A DNA stretch of 64,000 nucleotides from Ruegeria sp. R14_0 (lineage in GTDB: Bacteria > Pseudomonadota > Alphaproteobacteria > Rhodobacterales > Rhodobacteraceae). The stretch covers positions 558,001-622,000 of the forward strand of contig NZ_JAGHRC010000002.1 of assembly GCF_017743975.1 (NCBI RefSeq), in the 5' to 3' direction. The notes under the pieces are model-generated. The model was given only the letters and a program-made list of their open reading frames with translations, searched no databases and was not told the DNA's origin. Below, piece by piece: positions 45,356-58,079 of this stretch. The translations under genes were made by a program, and so were the position numbers. How positions within the stretch are numbered: the stretch's first letter is position 1; every line of letters begins with the position of its first letter.

Positions 45356-46617
45356 CCGACCGGCCCGAAGGTTTGTCGGCCTATATTGCGGTCACGGCGG
45401 CCTATTGGGCCTTTATGCTGACCGATGGGGCCCTGCGTATGCTGGTGCTGCTGCACTTTCACACGATGGGGTTCTCGCCGGTGCAGCTGGCTTACCTGTT
45501 TGTTCTCTATGAAATCGCAGGCATGGGCACCAATCTGGCTGCCGGCTGGATCGCCGCGCGCTTTGGGTTGACCTCAACGTTGTATGCAGGCTTGGCACTA
45601 CAGGTCGGAGCCCTTCTGGCCCTGACTCAACTAGACCCTAATTGGGCGATTCCGGCCAAAGTGGTCTTTGTCATGATCGTCCAAGGGGCCAGCGGTGTGG
45701 CCAAAGATCTGGCCAAGATGTCCTCGAAATCTGCCGTGAAACTGCTGGCCCCCACAACGGGCGGCGGGCTGTTCCGTTGGGTTGCCGTGCTGACCGGGTC
45801 GAAGAACGCGGTCAAGGGTCTGGGCTTCCTTCTGGGTGCTGGCTTGCTGGCGACGGTGGGCTTTGTGTGGGCGACTCTGGCTATGGCGATCGTGCTGGCG
45901 GTCATTCTGGTCGCCGTCTTCGTATTGATGCCCCCCGGCTTGCCCAAAGGGCGCAAAGGCGCGAAATTCTCCGAGGTGTTTTCGAAATCACCCAACGTGA
46001 ACTGGCTGTCGGCGGCGCGCGTGTTCCTGTTCGGCGCACGGGACGTGTGGTTCGTGGTCGGTATCCCGATCTATTTCTACGCCGTCCTCTCCGACGGCAC
46101 CGAAGAGGGCAACCGCGCCGCGTTCTTCATGATCGGCACCTTCATGGCCGTTTGGGTCATCCTCTACGGTGCCGTTCAGGCCAGCGCCCCAAAGATCCTG
46201 CGCGCAACCGAACGCACAGAAAGGGAACTCATCCACGCAGCGCGCAACTGGGCCGCCGCCCTGTTTTGTGTGCCTGCTGCCTTGACGGTTGCGGTTCTGC
46301 TGTCTTCCGGCCCCGAGACGTGGCTGACCATCACTCTGGTCGTGGGCCTTCTGGCCTTTGGGGCCATCTTCGCGGTCAACTCATCGCTGCATTCCTACCT
46401 GATCCTGGCCTTCACCAAGTCCGAGCGTGTGACGATGGATGTAGGCTTCTACTACATGGCCAATGCGACTGGCCGTTTGGTCGGAACGGTCCTGTCTGGT
46501 CTGACCTACCAAATCGGCGGGCTGCCCCTGGTTCTGGGCACAGCCGCCGTTATGGTGGCCTTGGCCGCCCTGACATCCGGCAAGCTGACCGATCAGCCCA
46601 ACGAGGCGTATACATGA
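45352..46617 (+). CDS. arsJ: Organoarsenical efflux MFS transporter
   Basis: 421 residues with about twelve membrane helices; MFS class. The N-terminal [20 protein letters not shown] and [20 protein letters not shown] segment ([20 protein letters not shown]) match ArsJ. Exports 1-arseno-3-phosphoglycerate made by the adjacent GAPDH, which then breaks down outside to arsenate. Overlaps both neighbours by ATGA. Confidence 0.92.
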   Translation: MTDRPEGLSAYIAVTAAYWAFMLTDGALRMLVLLHFHTMGFSPVQLAYLFVLYEIAGMGTNLAAGWIAARFGLTSTLYAGLALQVGALLALTQLDPNWAIPAKVVFVMIVQGASGVAKDLAKMSSKSAVKLLAPTTGGGLFRWVAVLTGSKNAVKGLGFLLGAGLLATVGFVWATLAMAIVLAVILVAVFVLMPPGLPKGRKGAKFSEVFSKSPNVNWLSAARVFLFGARDVWFVVGIPIYFYAVLSDGTEEGNRAAFFMIGTFMAVWVILYGAVQASAPKILRATERTERELIHAARNWAAALFCVPAALTVAVLLSSGPETWLTITLVVGLLAFGAIFAVNSSLHSYLILAFTKSERVTMDVGFYYMANATGRLVGTVLSGLTYQIGGLPLVLGTAAVMVALAALTSGKLTDQPNEAYT

Positions 46618-47645
46618 GCATTTTCGAACGGTACCTGACCGTCTGGGTCGCCCTCGCGATGGTTGGCGGCGTCCTGATTGGGCTGGCGGCCCCTGGTTTG
46701 GTTCAACTTGTCGCTTCGGCCGAAGTGGCCAGCGTCAACCTGGTGGTAGCCCTGCTGATCTGGGCCATGGTCTATCCGATGATGGTCGGCGTCGATTTTG
46801 GCGCCGTCGCAGGCGTTGCACGCCAACCCCGCGGGTTGATCGTGACATTGGTGGTCAATTGGCTGATCAAACCCTTCACCATGGCCTTTTTGGCTGTTCT
46901 GTTCTTTGACTACGTCTTCGCGCCTTGGATTGAGCCCGCCGACGCAGCCCAGTACACCGCCGGGCTGATCCTTTTAGGTGCCGCACCCTGTACCGCGATG
47001 GTGTTCGTCTGGTCGCAACTGACCAAGGGCGACGCGACCTATACGCTGGTACAGGTTTCCGTAAACGACCTGATCATGGTGGTGGCCTTTGCGCCCATCG
47101 TAGCCTTCCTGCTGGGCGTGACCGACATCCAGGTTCCGTGGCAGACTCTGGTTCTGGCAACTGTGCTTTATGTGGTGCTGCCCCTCATCGCCGGTCTGAT
47201 CACCCGCAAGAAGCTTGGCTCGCAAGAGGCCATCGACGCCTTCTCAGCTCGCGTCAAACCCTGGTCGGTGATGGGGTTGATCGCCACCGTCGTCATCCTG
47301 TTCGGCCTGCAGGGCCAAACGATCTTGGCCAAACCACTGGTCATCGTACTGATCGCAGTACCAATCCTGATCCAGAGTTATGGCATCTTTGCCCTGGCTT
47401 ATGGCGCGGCCTACGCCCTGAAAGTTCCGCACCGGATCGCCGCGCCCTGCGCCATGATCGGTACGTCCAACTTCTTTGAACTGGCTGTCGCCGTCGCCAT
47501 CAGCCTGTTCGGCCTGAACTCGGGCGCTGCATTGGCTACAGTTGTAGGGGTGTTGGTTGAAGTGCCAGTCATGCTGTCTCTGGTCGCATTCGCCAACCGC
47601 ACGCGGACAAAGTTCCAGGTGAGTGCTGCGCGCCCTCAACCATGA
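46614..47645 (+). CDS. acr3: ACR3 family arsenite efflux transporter
   Basis: 343 residues from [11 protein letters not shown]; the long open frame upstream of 46614 is a shadow of arsJ. Ten membrane helices. The conserved Cys is in [20 protein letters not shown] and the family helix [19 protein letters not shown] is seen near the start. Exports As(III) produced by the ArsC part of the first gene. Last gene of the operon. Confidence 0.94.
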   Translation: MSIFERYLTVWVALAMVGGVLIGLAAPGLVQLVASAEVASVNLVVALLIWAMVYPMMVGVDFGAVAGVARQPRGLIVTLVVNWLIKPFTMAFLAVLFFDYVFAPWIEPADAAQYTAGLILLGAAPCTAMVFVWSQLTKGDATYTLVQVSVNDLIMVVAFAPIVAFLLGVTDIQVPWQTLVLATVLYVVLPLIAGLITRKKLGSQEAIDAFSARVKPWSVMGLIATVVILFGLQGQTILAKPLVIVLIAVPILIQSYGIFALAYGAAYALKVPHRIAAPCAMIGTSNFFELAVAVAISLFGLNSGAALATVVGVLVEVPVMLSLVAFANRTRTKFQVSAARPQP

Positions 47646-47972
47646 CAGTAAAATTCCTTCTATAACTCTGGAGCAGAGTGTTTTTTGTAAGATTGCCTAT
47701 CTTGGGAGAGGTCGCACGCTCGTTGTGAACCCTTTGTTTGAAACTGGGCAAACGGCCAAACTCGTTCGGTAAATGAAAGTGTCAAAAGCCCCGCAAAAGC
47801 GGCGGTTGCAGTTGCGAGAACGTGCCATTGACCCTGAGAGGCAATGACAATAAGTCTTGCCTCACAGTAGTCTTTTGGACAACGATTTCAGTCTCTGCCT
47901 CTATTCCGAGCCCATCCAACGACCATCGGGCATCAGGTACAGGCAACTGGGTCGAAGGAAAGCGCGCGAACA
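47646..47972. other. Intergenic region between the ars operon and the second glycan locus
   Basis: About 330 bp, A+T-rich, with no clear terminator after acr3 and no ORF with domain content. A 76-codon frame at 47822 has no recognisable features. Confidence 0.5.
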
Positions 47973-49766
47973 ATGATAAAAACCGACGTATTCGTTGGCG
48001 TTTGCTATCACAAAACTGCACCAGTCATAAAAACGGAAGTACTTCGACCGATTCAAGTGGGCGCAGCTCTAACTGATCAAGTGCTTGATTTTGCCCTACA
48101 GGACAATACCGGCAACAACATTTCACACAAGAACAAGCAATGGTGTGAACTGACTGCCGCGTATTGGATGAGACACAATGTCGACGCCCAGTACTATGGG
48201 CTCATGCATTACCGACGTCTTCTGGCGGTCTCCCCTAAGATCAAATCGGACAGATCTTTTGTCTCGGCTGGGGCGAAAGACTATCAGAAGTTCGGATGGA
48301 ATGACCAATTGATCCGAGATGAGATGTCGAAAACGGACATCCTGACACCGCCGACATACAGCATTTATCCTGTTGGCCTTCCAGACTGCATCATGACAAA
48401 CTACAACATGTATGCGCGGGACCATTTTATTCGCGATCTTGACGCATGTATTGATGCTAGCCGAAACGCAGATCAGCAGGTTTTCCCATACCTGCTTCAA
48501 ACTCTAAAGGACACAAAGACCCGTTTCGGCAATATCTTCGTAATGAAGCGGGATCTATTCTTTGAGTACACGGATTGGATGTTCGGTATTCTAGAAGAAA
48601 CCGAGCGAAAGCTGGACACTGCCCGGTACGACCCTTATCAGGCTCGGGTCATCGGTTTTTTAGCGGAGCGATTGACTGAAGCGTATTTCCGTTATGCAGC
48701 TTCTGTGCATGGATCCAATATCACAGAGAAGCGTCTCGTATTTTTGGCCAAACGCCCCCAGCCCGCCCGGTTGACCCAAGCGCTGTCCGAAGCAAAGACA
48801 TGCGTGGAGCACAAAAAGAGGTCCAATGAGGCATCTCTGACGCCGATCAACGTCGCATTTGCAATTGATGAAGGGTATGCCGAACATGCCGCGGCCTCAT
48901 TGCATTCAGTTTTATTGAGTGCTGTTCAGTCAGAAAGATACCACAGTTACTTTTTTCACAAAGGCGATCTCAGCAAGACTTCCCGCCAATGGCTTCAAGA
49001 CATCGCAGACAGATATTGCGCAAACGTCTCATTTATCAAAGTACCCGTAGACGATTTGCGCTGGTTACCAATGAACCGCCCGCATATCTCTTTGACTACG
49101 TACTATCGACTGGTCATGCACAAGTACTTACCAGACAACGTGCATCGCATCATCTACCTGGATGCCGATACACTTGCTATTAAACCTCTTGAAGAGCTTT
49201 GGGATGTAAATTTGGATGGCTGTATAATAGCGGCCGCCCCTGACGAAGGCGGTGCTGCGCAAAACCGCCGGCTTAAGCTGAGTACCAAACACAAATACTT
49301 CAACGCCGGGGTTCTGGTGCTGAACGTTGAACAGCTCCGTGTGTTCGACCTCAAAACTCAGGTGCTTCGCGCATTTGAGGACCGTGGAGAATTCATCACT
49401 CTTCAGGATCAGGACCTACTGAATATCATCTTCGAGAATAGTGCCGCACCGCTGGACCTGAAGTGGAATGTGAACAACCGAATTTTCGTTAAGAATGAAT
49501 TGGACCCGGCCTATTCAGACGATCAAGCTGCGGCAGCAGCGAAACAGCCTGGGATCCTTCACTTCACGGACTCGAAAAAACCGTGGCACAATACGTGTTA
49601 CAATCCATTTTATGAGCTCTACTGGTTCCACAGGAGCTCTACACCCTGGGCAGAGTCGCGACCCGCAAAGTTCAAACGAGTTTTGAAACGCAGCCTTTGG
49701 TGCCGTCTGAACAAAAGATATCGCCAAAACCTGAGTGACGCCCAAGACGTCCCGGCGCAGCGTTGA
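47973..49766 (+). CDS. DUF4422-GT8 fusion glycosyltransferase
   Basis: 597 residues in two parts. Residues 1-270 resemble the DUF4422 glycosyltransferase domain (FVGVCYHKTAP, YYGLMHYRRLL, SIYPVGLPDCIMTNYNMYAR). Residues about 290-570 form a GT8 domain: INVAFAIDEGYAEHAAASLH, DADT metal motif in IIYLDADTLAIKPL, and KYFNAGVLVLNVE. GT8 enzymes add galactose or glucose to LPS or capsule. The combination suggests a bifunctional transferase that makes a two-sugar stretch. Base composition is A+T-richer than housekeeping genes around. Confidence 0.8.
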   Translation: MIKTDVFVGVCYHKTAPVIKTEVLRPIQVGAALTDQVLDFALQDNTGNNISHKNKQWCELTAAYWMRHNVDAQYYGLMHYRRLLAVSPKIKSDRSFVSAGAKDYQKFGWNDQLIRDEMSKTDILTPPTYSIYPVGLPDCIMTNYNMYARDHFIRDLDACIDASRNADQQVFPYLLQTLKDTKTRFGNIFVMKRDLFFEYTDWMFGILEETERKLDTARYDPYQARVIGFLAERLTEAYFRYAASVHGSNITEKRLVFLAKRPQPARLTQALSEAKTCVEHKKRSNEASLTPINVAFAIDEGYAEHAAASLHSVLLSAVQSERYHSYFFHKGDLSKTSRQWLQDIADRYCANVSFIKVPVDDLRWLPMNRPHISLTTYYRLVMHKYLPDNVHRIIYLDADTLAIKPLEELWDVNLDGCIIAAAPDEGGAAQNRRLKLSTKHKYFNAGVLVLNVEQLRVFDLKTQVLRAFEDRGEFITLQDQDLLNIIFENSAAPLDLKWNVNNRIFVKNELDPAYSDDQAAAAAKQPGILHFTDSKKPWHNTCYNPFYELYWFHRSSTPWAESRPAKFKRVLKRSLWCRLNKRYRQNLSDAQDVPAQR

Positions 49767-50137
49767 TGCGCCCGTCGCATATCCTGGATTCCAAGTGCTG
49801 CAAACGAGACGATGCACTGTTTGTCCCATCACCTTAATCCCGCCGCCTTTTCAAAGGCTTGAATGTGTTCATTTTTGCTCGGATGTGGCATTGTATATCC
49901 TACGTGTTTTCAAGCAGATGAATTGCAACCCCAGGTTGAATCGTCGTTGATCAGTCATTGCTATTTGTGTCGCAATCTGATTTTAAGCGGCCACACCGCA
50001 AAGGTGTGAAAAACCGTTCAGAATGTGTTGCGCAAACCCTAAAACGGATCAGGTGAAACTTGGCAGTATTTGTTTGGCGATCATCAGCCACACGAACAAT
50101 CTTCAAAAATCGATAGTGGGAGACCTCGGGTAACAGC
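49767..50137. other. Intergenic region before the multi-domain enzyme
   Basis: About 370 bp. Contains two short hairpins: GCCTTTTCAAAGGC near 49843 and CACACCGCAAAGGTGTG near 49991. Neither is followed by a T-run on the plus strand. No supported gene. Confidence 0.5.
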
Positions 50138-53100
50138 ATGGAAAAAACTCGGGATGTTAAAAACCGTTCCAAGCGGGTAATCGGCGCAGATATTCATCTG
50201 ACAGAAGGTAGGGAACGGATTTCAGAACTACTTTCCTTGCTGCAATATCTAAGATCGTACAACGAAGATTGGCAGCTGGCACTGACCGGATTTCGAGACC
50301 GCAGCTGTGACTATCTTGTCTGGAATGACGTCGAAGACCGAGGCCTTGGGCAATCGGTCACTTACCTCCCCTACACAGACTATTGCCGCCGGTTTCCATT
50401 TCAAAAAAGATACGCCGACCTTTGGTTTGATAACCAGTCATCCGTCAGTGATATTCGGGCGCAGAAACACCTTGCGCTAGAAAATCCAAGCTACAGCCGT
50501 ACAGTCTTGTTCGTCACTTATATGCACCCTTGGAAACCCGAGGGGAACTCAAGACTTATGCTGGATTGGCTAGAACAATTCCGAGCGGCTGGGTACAGAA
50601 TACACTTGCTTTACTATGCGGGTGATGCGCCCGGCACTGTAACGCCACAAATGCGCTCGGCTGCCCGGGAGATGTGCGACGTCTATCTGGAAGTTCCGGT
50701 CACTTCGAACATGGTCGGCTGGAACAACAATGGCCTGAACGTAAACGTTGACGATTGGTGCGGCCCAGAGCTTCTTGATGAAGTATCAAATTTGGCTCGC
50801 AAATTCTCATACGATATGGCCTTTGTGAATTACGCCTTTCTGTCTGCTGTGCTTGATCGGGTTGCTGCTTATACACACAAGGTGCTTTTAACGCACGATC
50901 GCTTTGAGAACCGAAATAAGAGGCTACTCGAACAAGGCCTTTCCGAGTCTGCTTGGATGAGTCTCACGATGGAGGGTGAAACGCTTGCGAGCGAGCGAGC
51001 TGACTCTGTCATCGCATTGCAATCGGATGAAGCAGAGTATTTCCGTGAACTGGTTTCAGATCCGGAAAAAGTGCGGGTGATTTCTCCTGTTTTACCGTGG
51101 CAGCCTCAACCTGCCAAACAGGCGCATCCGAAGCTGCGTATTGGGTATTTTGGCTCACAAAACTGGATTAACGAGCAAAACCTGGGCGACTTCATGTCCG
51201 AATGGATGAAGCTTCCGGAACTTCGTAACAACAGTGAGTTCGTACTTGCTGGTGGTGTTTGCGAGCAGCTCGACAGATTTATCGAAGCCTCTGTTTTAAA
51301 AGCCGCAAAACCTCGCCTCCTTGGTAAAGTTGAGGACCTAAACACGTTCTTCAAGGAATGCGACATTGTCATCAATCCGGAACGAGGAGGAACGGGGCTG
51401 AAAATCAAGAGCCTCGAAACAATGTCACATGGTATGCCATTGTTAAGCACCGCCGCGGGTACTGTAGGTTTCGGCAGCAATAGCATATACCATTCGTCGG
51501 AAGACATAAGCCAACTGGTCGTTCGCGTTGCAGAAATTGCTGCAAACAGGGAACTGGTAAAAACTGCGGAGCAAGAAACGCGAAGCGTTTATGAAAACTA
51601 TTTTGAACGGAGCAAGACCGCTGTGTCAGAATTGATCGGGACCGATGCGTCAAAAACTAGTCTGATTCCAGCAAAGCAGGATTGGCCACCAAAGCCACGC
51701 CATGTCCAAATTCGCTCAACACCGTATGTGAACGAGAACGCGGCGGACTATCATTTCGATCAGTTCAGGACTGTCGCCCAACGGGTTGATCTCAAAGGTA
51801 AGCGAGTTCTTGAAATTGGCAGCGATTACCATCTGATCAGCGCGCGACTATTTGTCGAAAATGGTGCGAAATCCGTCACTGCGACAAATATTGGCGATTG
51901 GAAAAGCGACGAACCACTTCCCGAAGGCGTTACCTTCCGCGTCGGTGATATGGGCCAGATGGACCTCGAAGAGGGTGGTTTTGATCTGATCTACGGTATC
52001 GCGATCCTAGAACACATCCCTGACTTCAAAGGCGTTGTAGATGCATGCAAACGCTTCCTGGCACCGGATGGCGTGATTTACCTTCAGGGTTGCCCAATGT
52101 GGGGTGGATCAATTGGCCACCATGTCTGGTTTGAACCGCAAAACAGCGAAGACATGCGCATTCGTTTTGCAGCCGGCGGGTCAAAAACCAGCACAAGCAT
52201 GATGTATCGGTTCACAGACAAAGAAGCCAATCCAATTCCGGATTGGTCACATTTGACACATTCTCCCTCGGAACTCGCCGATATGCTCGCGCGTGACGGT
52301 GTCCCGGAAGATCACGCAAACGGCATTGTTGACTATGTCTACAATCTTTCAGGGGACGCAATCGGGTCTTGCTCAAATTTCAAAACTGCTAGCGAAATCG
52401 TCAATGCATTTCGTCCAGACTTTGACGTTGCAGCCGAGTCTTGGGCATTCGAAGAAGAGAAGAACGAGCACTACGTAGAAGCGCGCAAAAAATATAGTCA
52501 CTACGACCTTGATACTATTGGAGCCGAACTCTGGATGCGACACCCTGAAGAACGAGAAAAGTTGGAGCTCAATTCACCCAAAGTTTCAATTATTGTACCA
52601 ATCTACAATATGGAAGCTTATCTTGGAGAGTGTCTCGACAGCATTCGCGCTCAGGATTATCCATCGATCGAAGTCATTCTGGTGAATGACAAGTCTACCG
52701 ACGGCTCATTTCCCATTGCTGAGCGAGCGTCTATTGACGATGATCGCATCAAACTGGTCAATCACACAGAGAATTGCGGCCTAGGTATCAGCCGCAACAC
52801 GGGCGTTCGCGAAGCAACGGGCGAGTATCTGTTCTTCTTGGATGCAGACGATGTGCTGTCTGGCCCGTCCGCAATCCGTGATCTGGTGAATACGGCCCGC
52901 TCGACAAATAGCGAGATCGTCGTTGGCCGTGCGAACAGGTTCACGACTGGCAAAGACGCCGAACCTTTTGACGAAGTCCATGAAAGCAAATCAAGCCAGA
53001 GCGAAAAAACCAGCTACTCGGGTATTGAGGCATTTCATGCAACGTTTGGGCAAAGCGATTCAGGTTATCTGCCGATGCGTGCATGGGGTTACCTGTTCAA

Positions 53101-54622
53101 GGCCGACCTATTCAAGCGCGCGAAGCTGGCCTTTCCAGCAGGCGCTCATGAAGACGTCGGAATTGTCCCAGTTCTCTGTTATCTCTCAAATCAAGTGTTT
53201 TACCTCAAAGAGCCTGTCGTAAACTACAGGTTCAGGCCTGAGAGTATCTCAAACACCGTCTGGGACGGTGGCAAAGCAAGCGATCTCCTGCACGTATGGC
53301 GTCATTTCAAAGAGATGCTAACAGCATTTGGACTGGAAGAGGAAATTGGTTATTCCGCATTGCTTACTGCACAACAAGCTATGTGGAAAATCCAAATAAA
53401 CTCTGTACCGCCCGAAGAGCGCCGCGAAGTATGCGCCAATCTTGGGCAGATTTTGAGCGACGCAACAAACGTAAAATCGAAGAATACACTGGTTAGTGTT
53501 CTCGATCACTTTACCGAGACAATGGATCGTTTGGATGCCTCGGAAGAGCTTCGCCGAACCGCGCTCGGCATGCTGCCGACAGATACTGTGATTAACTACT
53601 ATCGCGAAAAGCTTGCCCCAGGCTCGTCAGTTATGGCACCCCAATCGGGTGACCAAGTCTCTGAGGATAGTTTCCAACAGAAGTTCCTTGAAAACGACAC
53701 CAAGGCAAATGACCTTCTGAATCAGTACCAACTGTATACGGACAACACCTCGAAGAACTATCCCAGCATGCTGACAGAAGCCGACAAGGCGGTCTACTAT
53801 GACGCTGGTCGGACGTATCGCGGCCTGGGGACTATCGTGGACGGTGGTTGTTTTGTTGGCGGCACGACGCACCATTTGGTTCAGGGCCTCAAGCACAACC
53901 TGAAGTTCGAAATGAACGACCCCCGACTCGACAAGATCATAAAAGTCTATGATCTGTTTCTGATCGATGAAGACTATATTCGCGACCACCTGCAAAGGAA
54001 CTTTCCAAAAAAGACCTTCAAGATAGGTGAGAGTTTCGAAGGCGTGTTCCGCGAGCAGATGTCGGCCGACGAACAGTTTTTGGAAGTGTTCCCTGGCGAT
54101 GTCATGAAATCCGGGTACACCTTCGAGGAACCAATCGAGATTTTGGGTGTGGACTTGTGCAAGGCGTTGCCTGTCACAGATTACGTCGTCAGAAACTTTT
54201 TCCCACGCGTGATTCCAGATGGGCTGGTTCTGCAACAGGACTTCATTCACGAATTTCATCCCCACATTCACCTATCGATGTTGCGCCTAGACGATTTCTT
54301 TGACCTTGAAGCAGAGATGAAATGGGGTGGCAGCGTTACATTCCGACTAAAGAAGGAAATCACGCCACAGGTAATTGAGGAACGGTTTGGAAAGGATGAT
54401 TCTTGGTTTAAAGACGCCGAGACGAACATAGGGCTGTTGGAAGACTTGATCTCTCGGACGTTCTACGATGAGAACCGCTGGGTAATGATATTGACGCTTG
54501 GATTTTACTATTGGTCCATTGGTCAGCAGGAAAAAGCAAAAGAAACATATGAGCGTGCTGTTCGTGAGTTCCCGCAATTCACACCGAGCGACATAACCAA
54601 AGGTCACCTTTACAATGAGTGA
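50138..54622 (+). CDS. Giant multi-domain glycan enzyme (GT4-like, methyltransferase, GT2, TylF-like)
   Basis: 1494 residues and at least four modules. Residues about 120-500: GT-B transferase with LRIGYFGSQNWINEQ near 333 and the donor loop PERGGTGLKIKSLETMSHG near 414-431. About 540-760: SAM methyltransferase with RVLEIGSDYHLISARLF near 556 and YGIAILEHIPDF near 617. About 810-1130: GT2 with VSIIVPIYNMEAYLGECLDS near 816 and FFLDADDV near 898. About 1200-1430: TylF/MacroO-methyltransferase-like domain with GTIVDGGCFVGGTTHHLVQG near 1229. The C-terminal 50 residues look like a TPR-type helix pair. It probably builds and methylates a repeat unit on a lipid or O-antigen chain. ATG 50138 is the only supported start. 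It overlaps the next gene by 8 nt. Confidence 0.82.
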   Translation: MEKTRDVKNRSKRVIGADIHLTEGRERISELLSLLQYLRSYNEDWQLALTGFRDRSCDYLVWNDVEDRGLGQSVTYLPYTDYCRRFPFQKRYADLWFDNQSSVSDIRAQKHLALENPSYSRTVLFVTYMHPWKPEGNSRLMLDWLEQFRAAGYRIHLLYYAGDAPGTVTPQMRSAAREMCDVYLEVPVTSNMVGWNNNGLNVNVDDWCGPELLDEVSNLARKFSYDMAFVNYAFLSAVLDRVAAYTHKVLLTHDRFENRNKRLLEQGLSESAWMSLTMEGETLASERADSVIALQSDEAEYFRELVSDPEKVRVISPVLPWQPQPAKQAHPKLRIGYFGSQNWINEQNLGDFMSEWMKLPELRNNSEFVLAGGVCEQLDRFIEASVLKAAKPRLLGKVEDLNTFFKECDIVINPERGGTGLKIKSLETMSHGMPLLSTAAGTVGFGSNSIYHSSEDISQLVVRVAEIAANRELVKTAEQETRSVYENYFERSKTAVSELIGTDASKTSLIPAKQDWPPKPRHVQIRSTPYVNENAADYHFDQFRTVAQRVDLKGKRVLEIGSDYHLISARLFVENGAKSVTATNIGDWKSDEPLPEGVTFRVGDMGQMDLEEGGFDLIYGIAILEHIPDFKGVVDACKRFLAPDGVIYLQGCPMWGGSIGHHVWFEPQNSEDMRIRFAAGGSKTSTSMMYRFTDKEANPIPDWSHLTHSPSELADMLARDGVPEDHANGIVDYVYNLSGDAIGSCSNFKTASEIVNAFRPDFDVAAESWAFEEEKNEHYVEARKKYSHYDLDTIGAELWMRHPEEREKLELNSPKVSIIVPIYNMEAYLGECLDSIRAQDYPSIEVILVNDKSTDGSFPIAERASIDDDRIKLVNHTENCGLGISRNTGVREATGEYLFFLDADDVLSGPSAIRDLVNTARSTNSEIVVGRANRFTTGKDAEPFDEVHESKSSQSEKTSYSGIEAFHATFGQSDSGYLPMRAWGYLFKADLFKRAKLAFPAGAHEDVGIVPVLCYLSNQVFYLKEPVVNYRFRPESISNTVWDGGKASDLLHVWRHFKEMLTAFGLEEEIGYSALLTAQQAMWKIQINSVPPEERREVCANLGQILSDATNVKSKNTLVSVLDHFTETMDRLDASEELRRTALGMLPTDTVINYYREKLAPGSSVMAPQSGDQVSEDSFQQKFLENDTKANDLLNQYQLYTDNTSKNYPSMLTEADKAVYYDAGRTYRGLGTIVDGGCFVGGTTHHLVQGLKHNLKFEMNDPRLDKIIKVYDLFLIDEDYIRDHLQRNFPKKTFKIGESFEGVFREQMSADEQFLEVFPGDVMKSGYTFEEPIEILGVDLCKALPVTDYVVRNFFPRVIPDGLVLQQDFIHEFHPHIHLSMLRLDDFFDLEAEMKWGGSVTFRLKKEITPQVIEERFGKDDSWFKDAETNIGLLEDLISRTFYDENRWVMILTLGFYYWSIGQQEKAKETYERAVREFPQFTPSDITKGHLYNE

Positions 54623-55955
54623 TGCCGAGAATCCTCAAACAAAGATAGCTCGAGAAGCGCTGGAGTTACTTGACGCAGTCCCAGAGACTCCTACCGGCAA
54701 CAGATACCTTTCTGAGGCAGAAGCCCGCGACATAATCAATGAGATGCTGGAGGATTTGACCGAGGGCACTGTTGAGCATACTTATTTGTCGGGTCACCAA
54801 AAAAGGTTGGCAGAAACTCTTTCAGTCATACCCAAGGCGCCACATGAGAATGCGGCCTTTTTGGATATCGGCTGCTTCGGTTACTTTGGCTACTGGGCAA
54901 AGAAATATCTCGGTTACGGCCACATCGTCGGAACCGAAATGCCGCTTGATACTGGAGAGCCCAAGTCCACACGAGAAGTTTCTTGCAAGGGTGAAACCGT
55001 TAAATTCGAAGTGTTTCACTTCAATTTGACGGAAGCGGAATGGCCAGATATCGGCCAGTTCGATACTGCTATTTGTCTGGAAGTTCTGGAACACGTTGAC
55101 CATGACCCTTCTGGTGTCATGTGCCGACTACGCGGCCACATGAAGCCAGATGCAAACTTGGTTTTTTCGGTACCCAATTGTGTGTCTTACAAGTCATTGT
55201 CAGAGTTCCTGTCCGGCATGCCTCCATGGACCTATTGGTTCTATAATCCGGATCTGTCTCACGAACCGCGGCACTCGCTGGAATACACGCCGTTTTTGGC
55301 ATCACTTGTTCTGCGCGCGGCGGGTTTCGATCTGCAATCTCTTAAGACGATAAATGCTTACGGAGATCCAGACTCTGTTGCTGAAATCTACGAAATTGGA
55401 GAGTCTCTGGGGTCGGATCCTCGGATGTTTGGCGATACGATCATCACATCGGCCTCCATATCGGAAGGCGAACCGCCGGTTCGTTTCCCGGATGCAATTT
55501 ACAGTGGCGAGGGATACTACAAATCGACCTGGCCACTAATCGACAAGATAAAGAGGGCAAAAGTGGAAAAAACTAGCTCGCACAAAACTCCGCAAGATGC
55601 GGAAAACCTTGAAAGAAAGATTGATGAACTGAAGTTGGCTTTGGAAAGGGCCACCTCGGATGCTCGCCGTAAGGAGCTTCAGATCCAAGAACTGACCTAT
55701 CTGTTGCATGCTGCTGACCGCCGCCCGCCGGAAACGATCAACACCCCAACAGACAACCGGGCTCTTCTGCTTTATAGATTGCTTTCTCCAACCCGCATCC
55801 AGTTTCTTGCAGAACGTGGATCCCTGCCCGAGGAGACCAATTGGAAGCGTCAAATGATCAGACATCCGCTCCGTGTTTCGGAATGGAAGGGCTTAAAGCG
55901 ACTGCTGCGTCGTGTTGAACGTGGTGAATACAAGGGCGAAGTTGACCGACTCTAA
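54615..55955 (+). CDS. SAM-dependent methyltransferase with C-terminal coiled coil
   Basis: 446 residues. Residues about 70-235 form a class I methyltransferase: FLDIGCFGYFGYWAKKYLG, the DTAICLEVLEHVDHDP motif and VFSVPNCVSYKSL. Residues about 318-365 are charged heptad-like helix (ENLERKIDELKLALERATSD), followed by a basic tail. Shared operon with the giant enzyme (8-nt overlap) suggests work on the same glycan. Acceptor unknown. Confidence 0.8.
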   Translation: MSDAENPQTKIAREALELLDAVPETPTGNRYLSEAEARDIINEMLEDLTEGTVEHTYLSGHQKRLAETLSVIPKAPHENAAFLDIGCFGYFGYWAKKYLGYGHIVGTEMPLDTGEPKSTREVSCKGETVKFEVFHFNLTEAEWPDIGQFDTAICLEVLEHVDHDPSGVMCRLRGHMKPDANLVFSVPNCVSYKSLSEFLSGMPPWTYWFYNPDLSHEPRHSLEYTPFLASLVLRAAGFDLQSLKTINAYGDPDSVAEIYEIGESLGSDPRMFGDTIITSASISEGEPPVRFPDAIYSGEGYYKSTWPLIDKIKRAKVEKTSSHKTPQDAENLERKIDELKLALERATSDARRKELQIQELTYLLHAADRRPPETINTPTDNRALLLYRLLSPTRIQFLAERGSLPEETNWKRQMIRHPLRVSEWKGLKRLLRRVERGEYKGEVDRL

Positions 55956-55973
55956 GCCGTCAACTTGCAACCT

Positions 55974-56023
55974 GTGTCTGTCCCTTAGGCACTACATCCA
56001 AAGGGACGGACACGGAATTTTTT
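55974..56023 (+). terminator. Strong intrinsic terminator
   Basis: GTGTCTGTCCCTT (55974-55986) pairs with AAGGGACGGACAC (56001-56013) with one wobble, a 14-nt loop and TTTTTT at 56018-56023. It ends the glycan operon and separates it from the convergent glf gene. Confidence 0.85.
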
Positions 56024-56038
56024 GGCTGTGAATGAATT

Positions 56039-58075
<2,037 letters not shown>

Positions 58076-58079
<4 letters not shown>

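Noticed and set aside
45642-47645. A 667-codon plus-strand frame that covers arsJ and ACR3
   Set aside because: Only the part from 46614 has ACR3 sequence. The first 324 codons are a shadow of arsJ in another frame with Arg/Gly/Pro-rich content.
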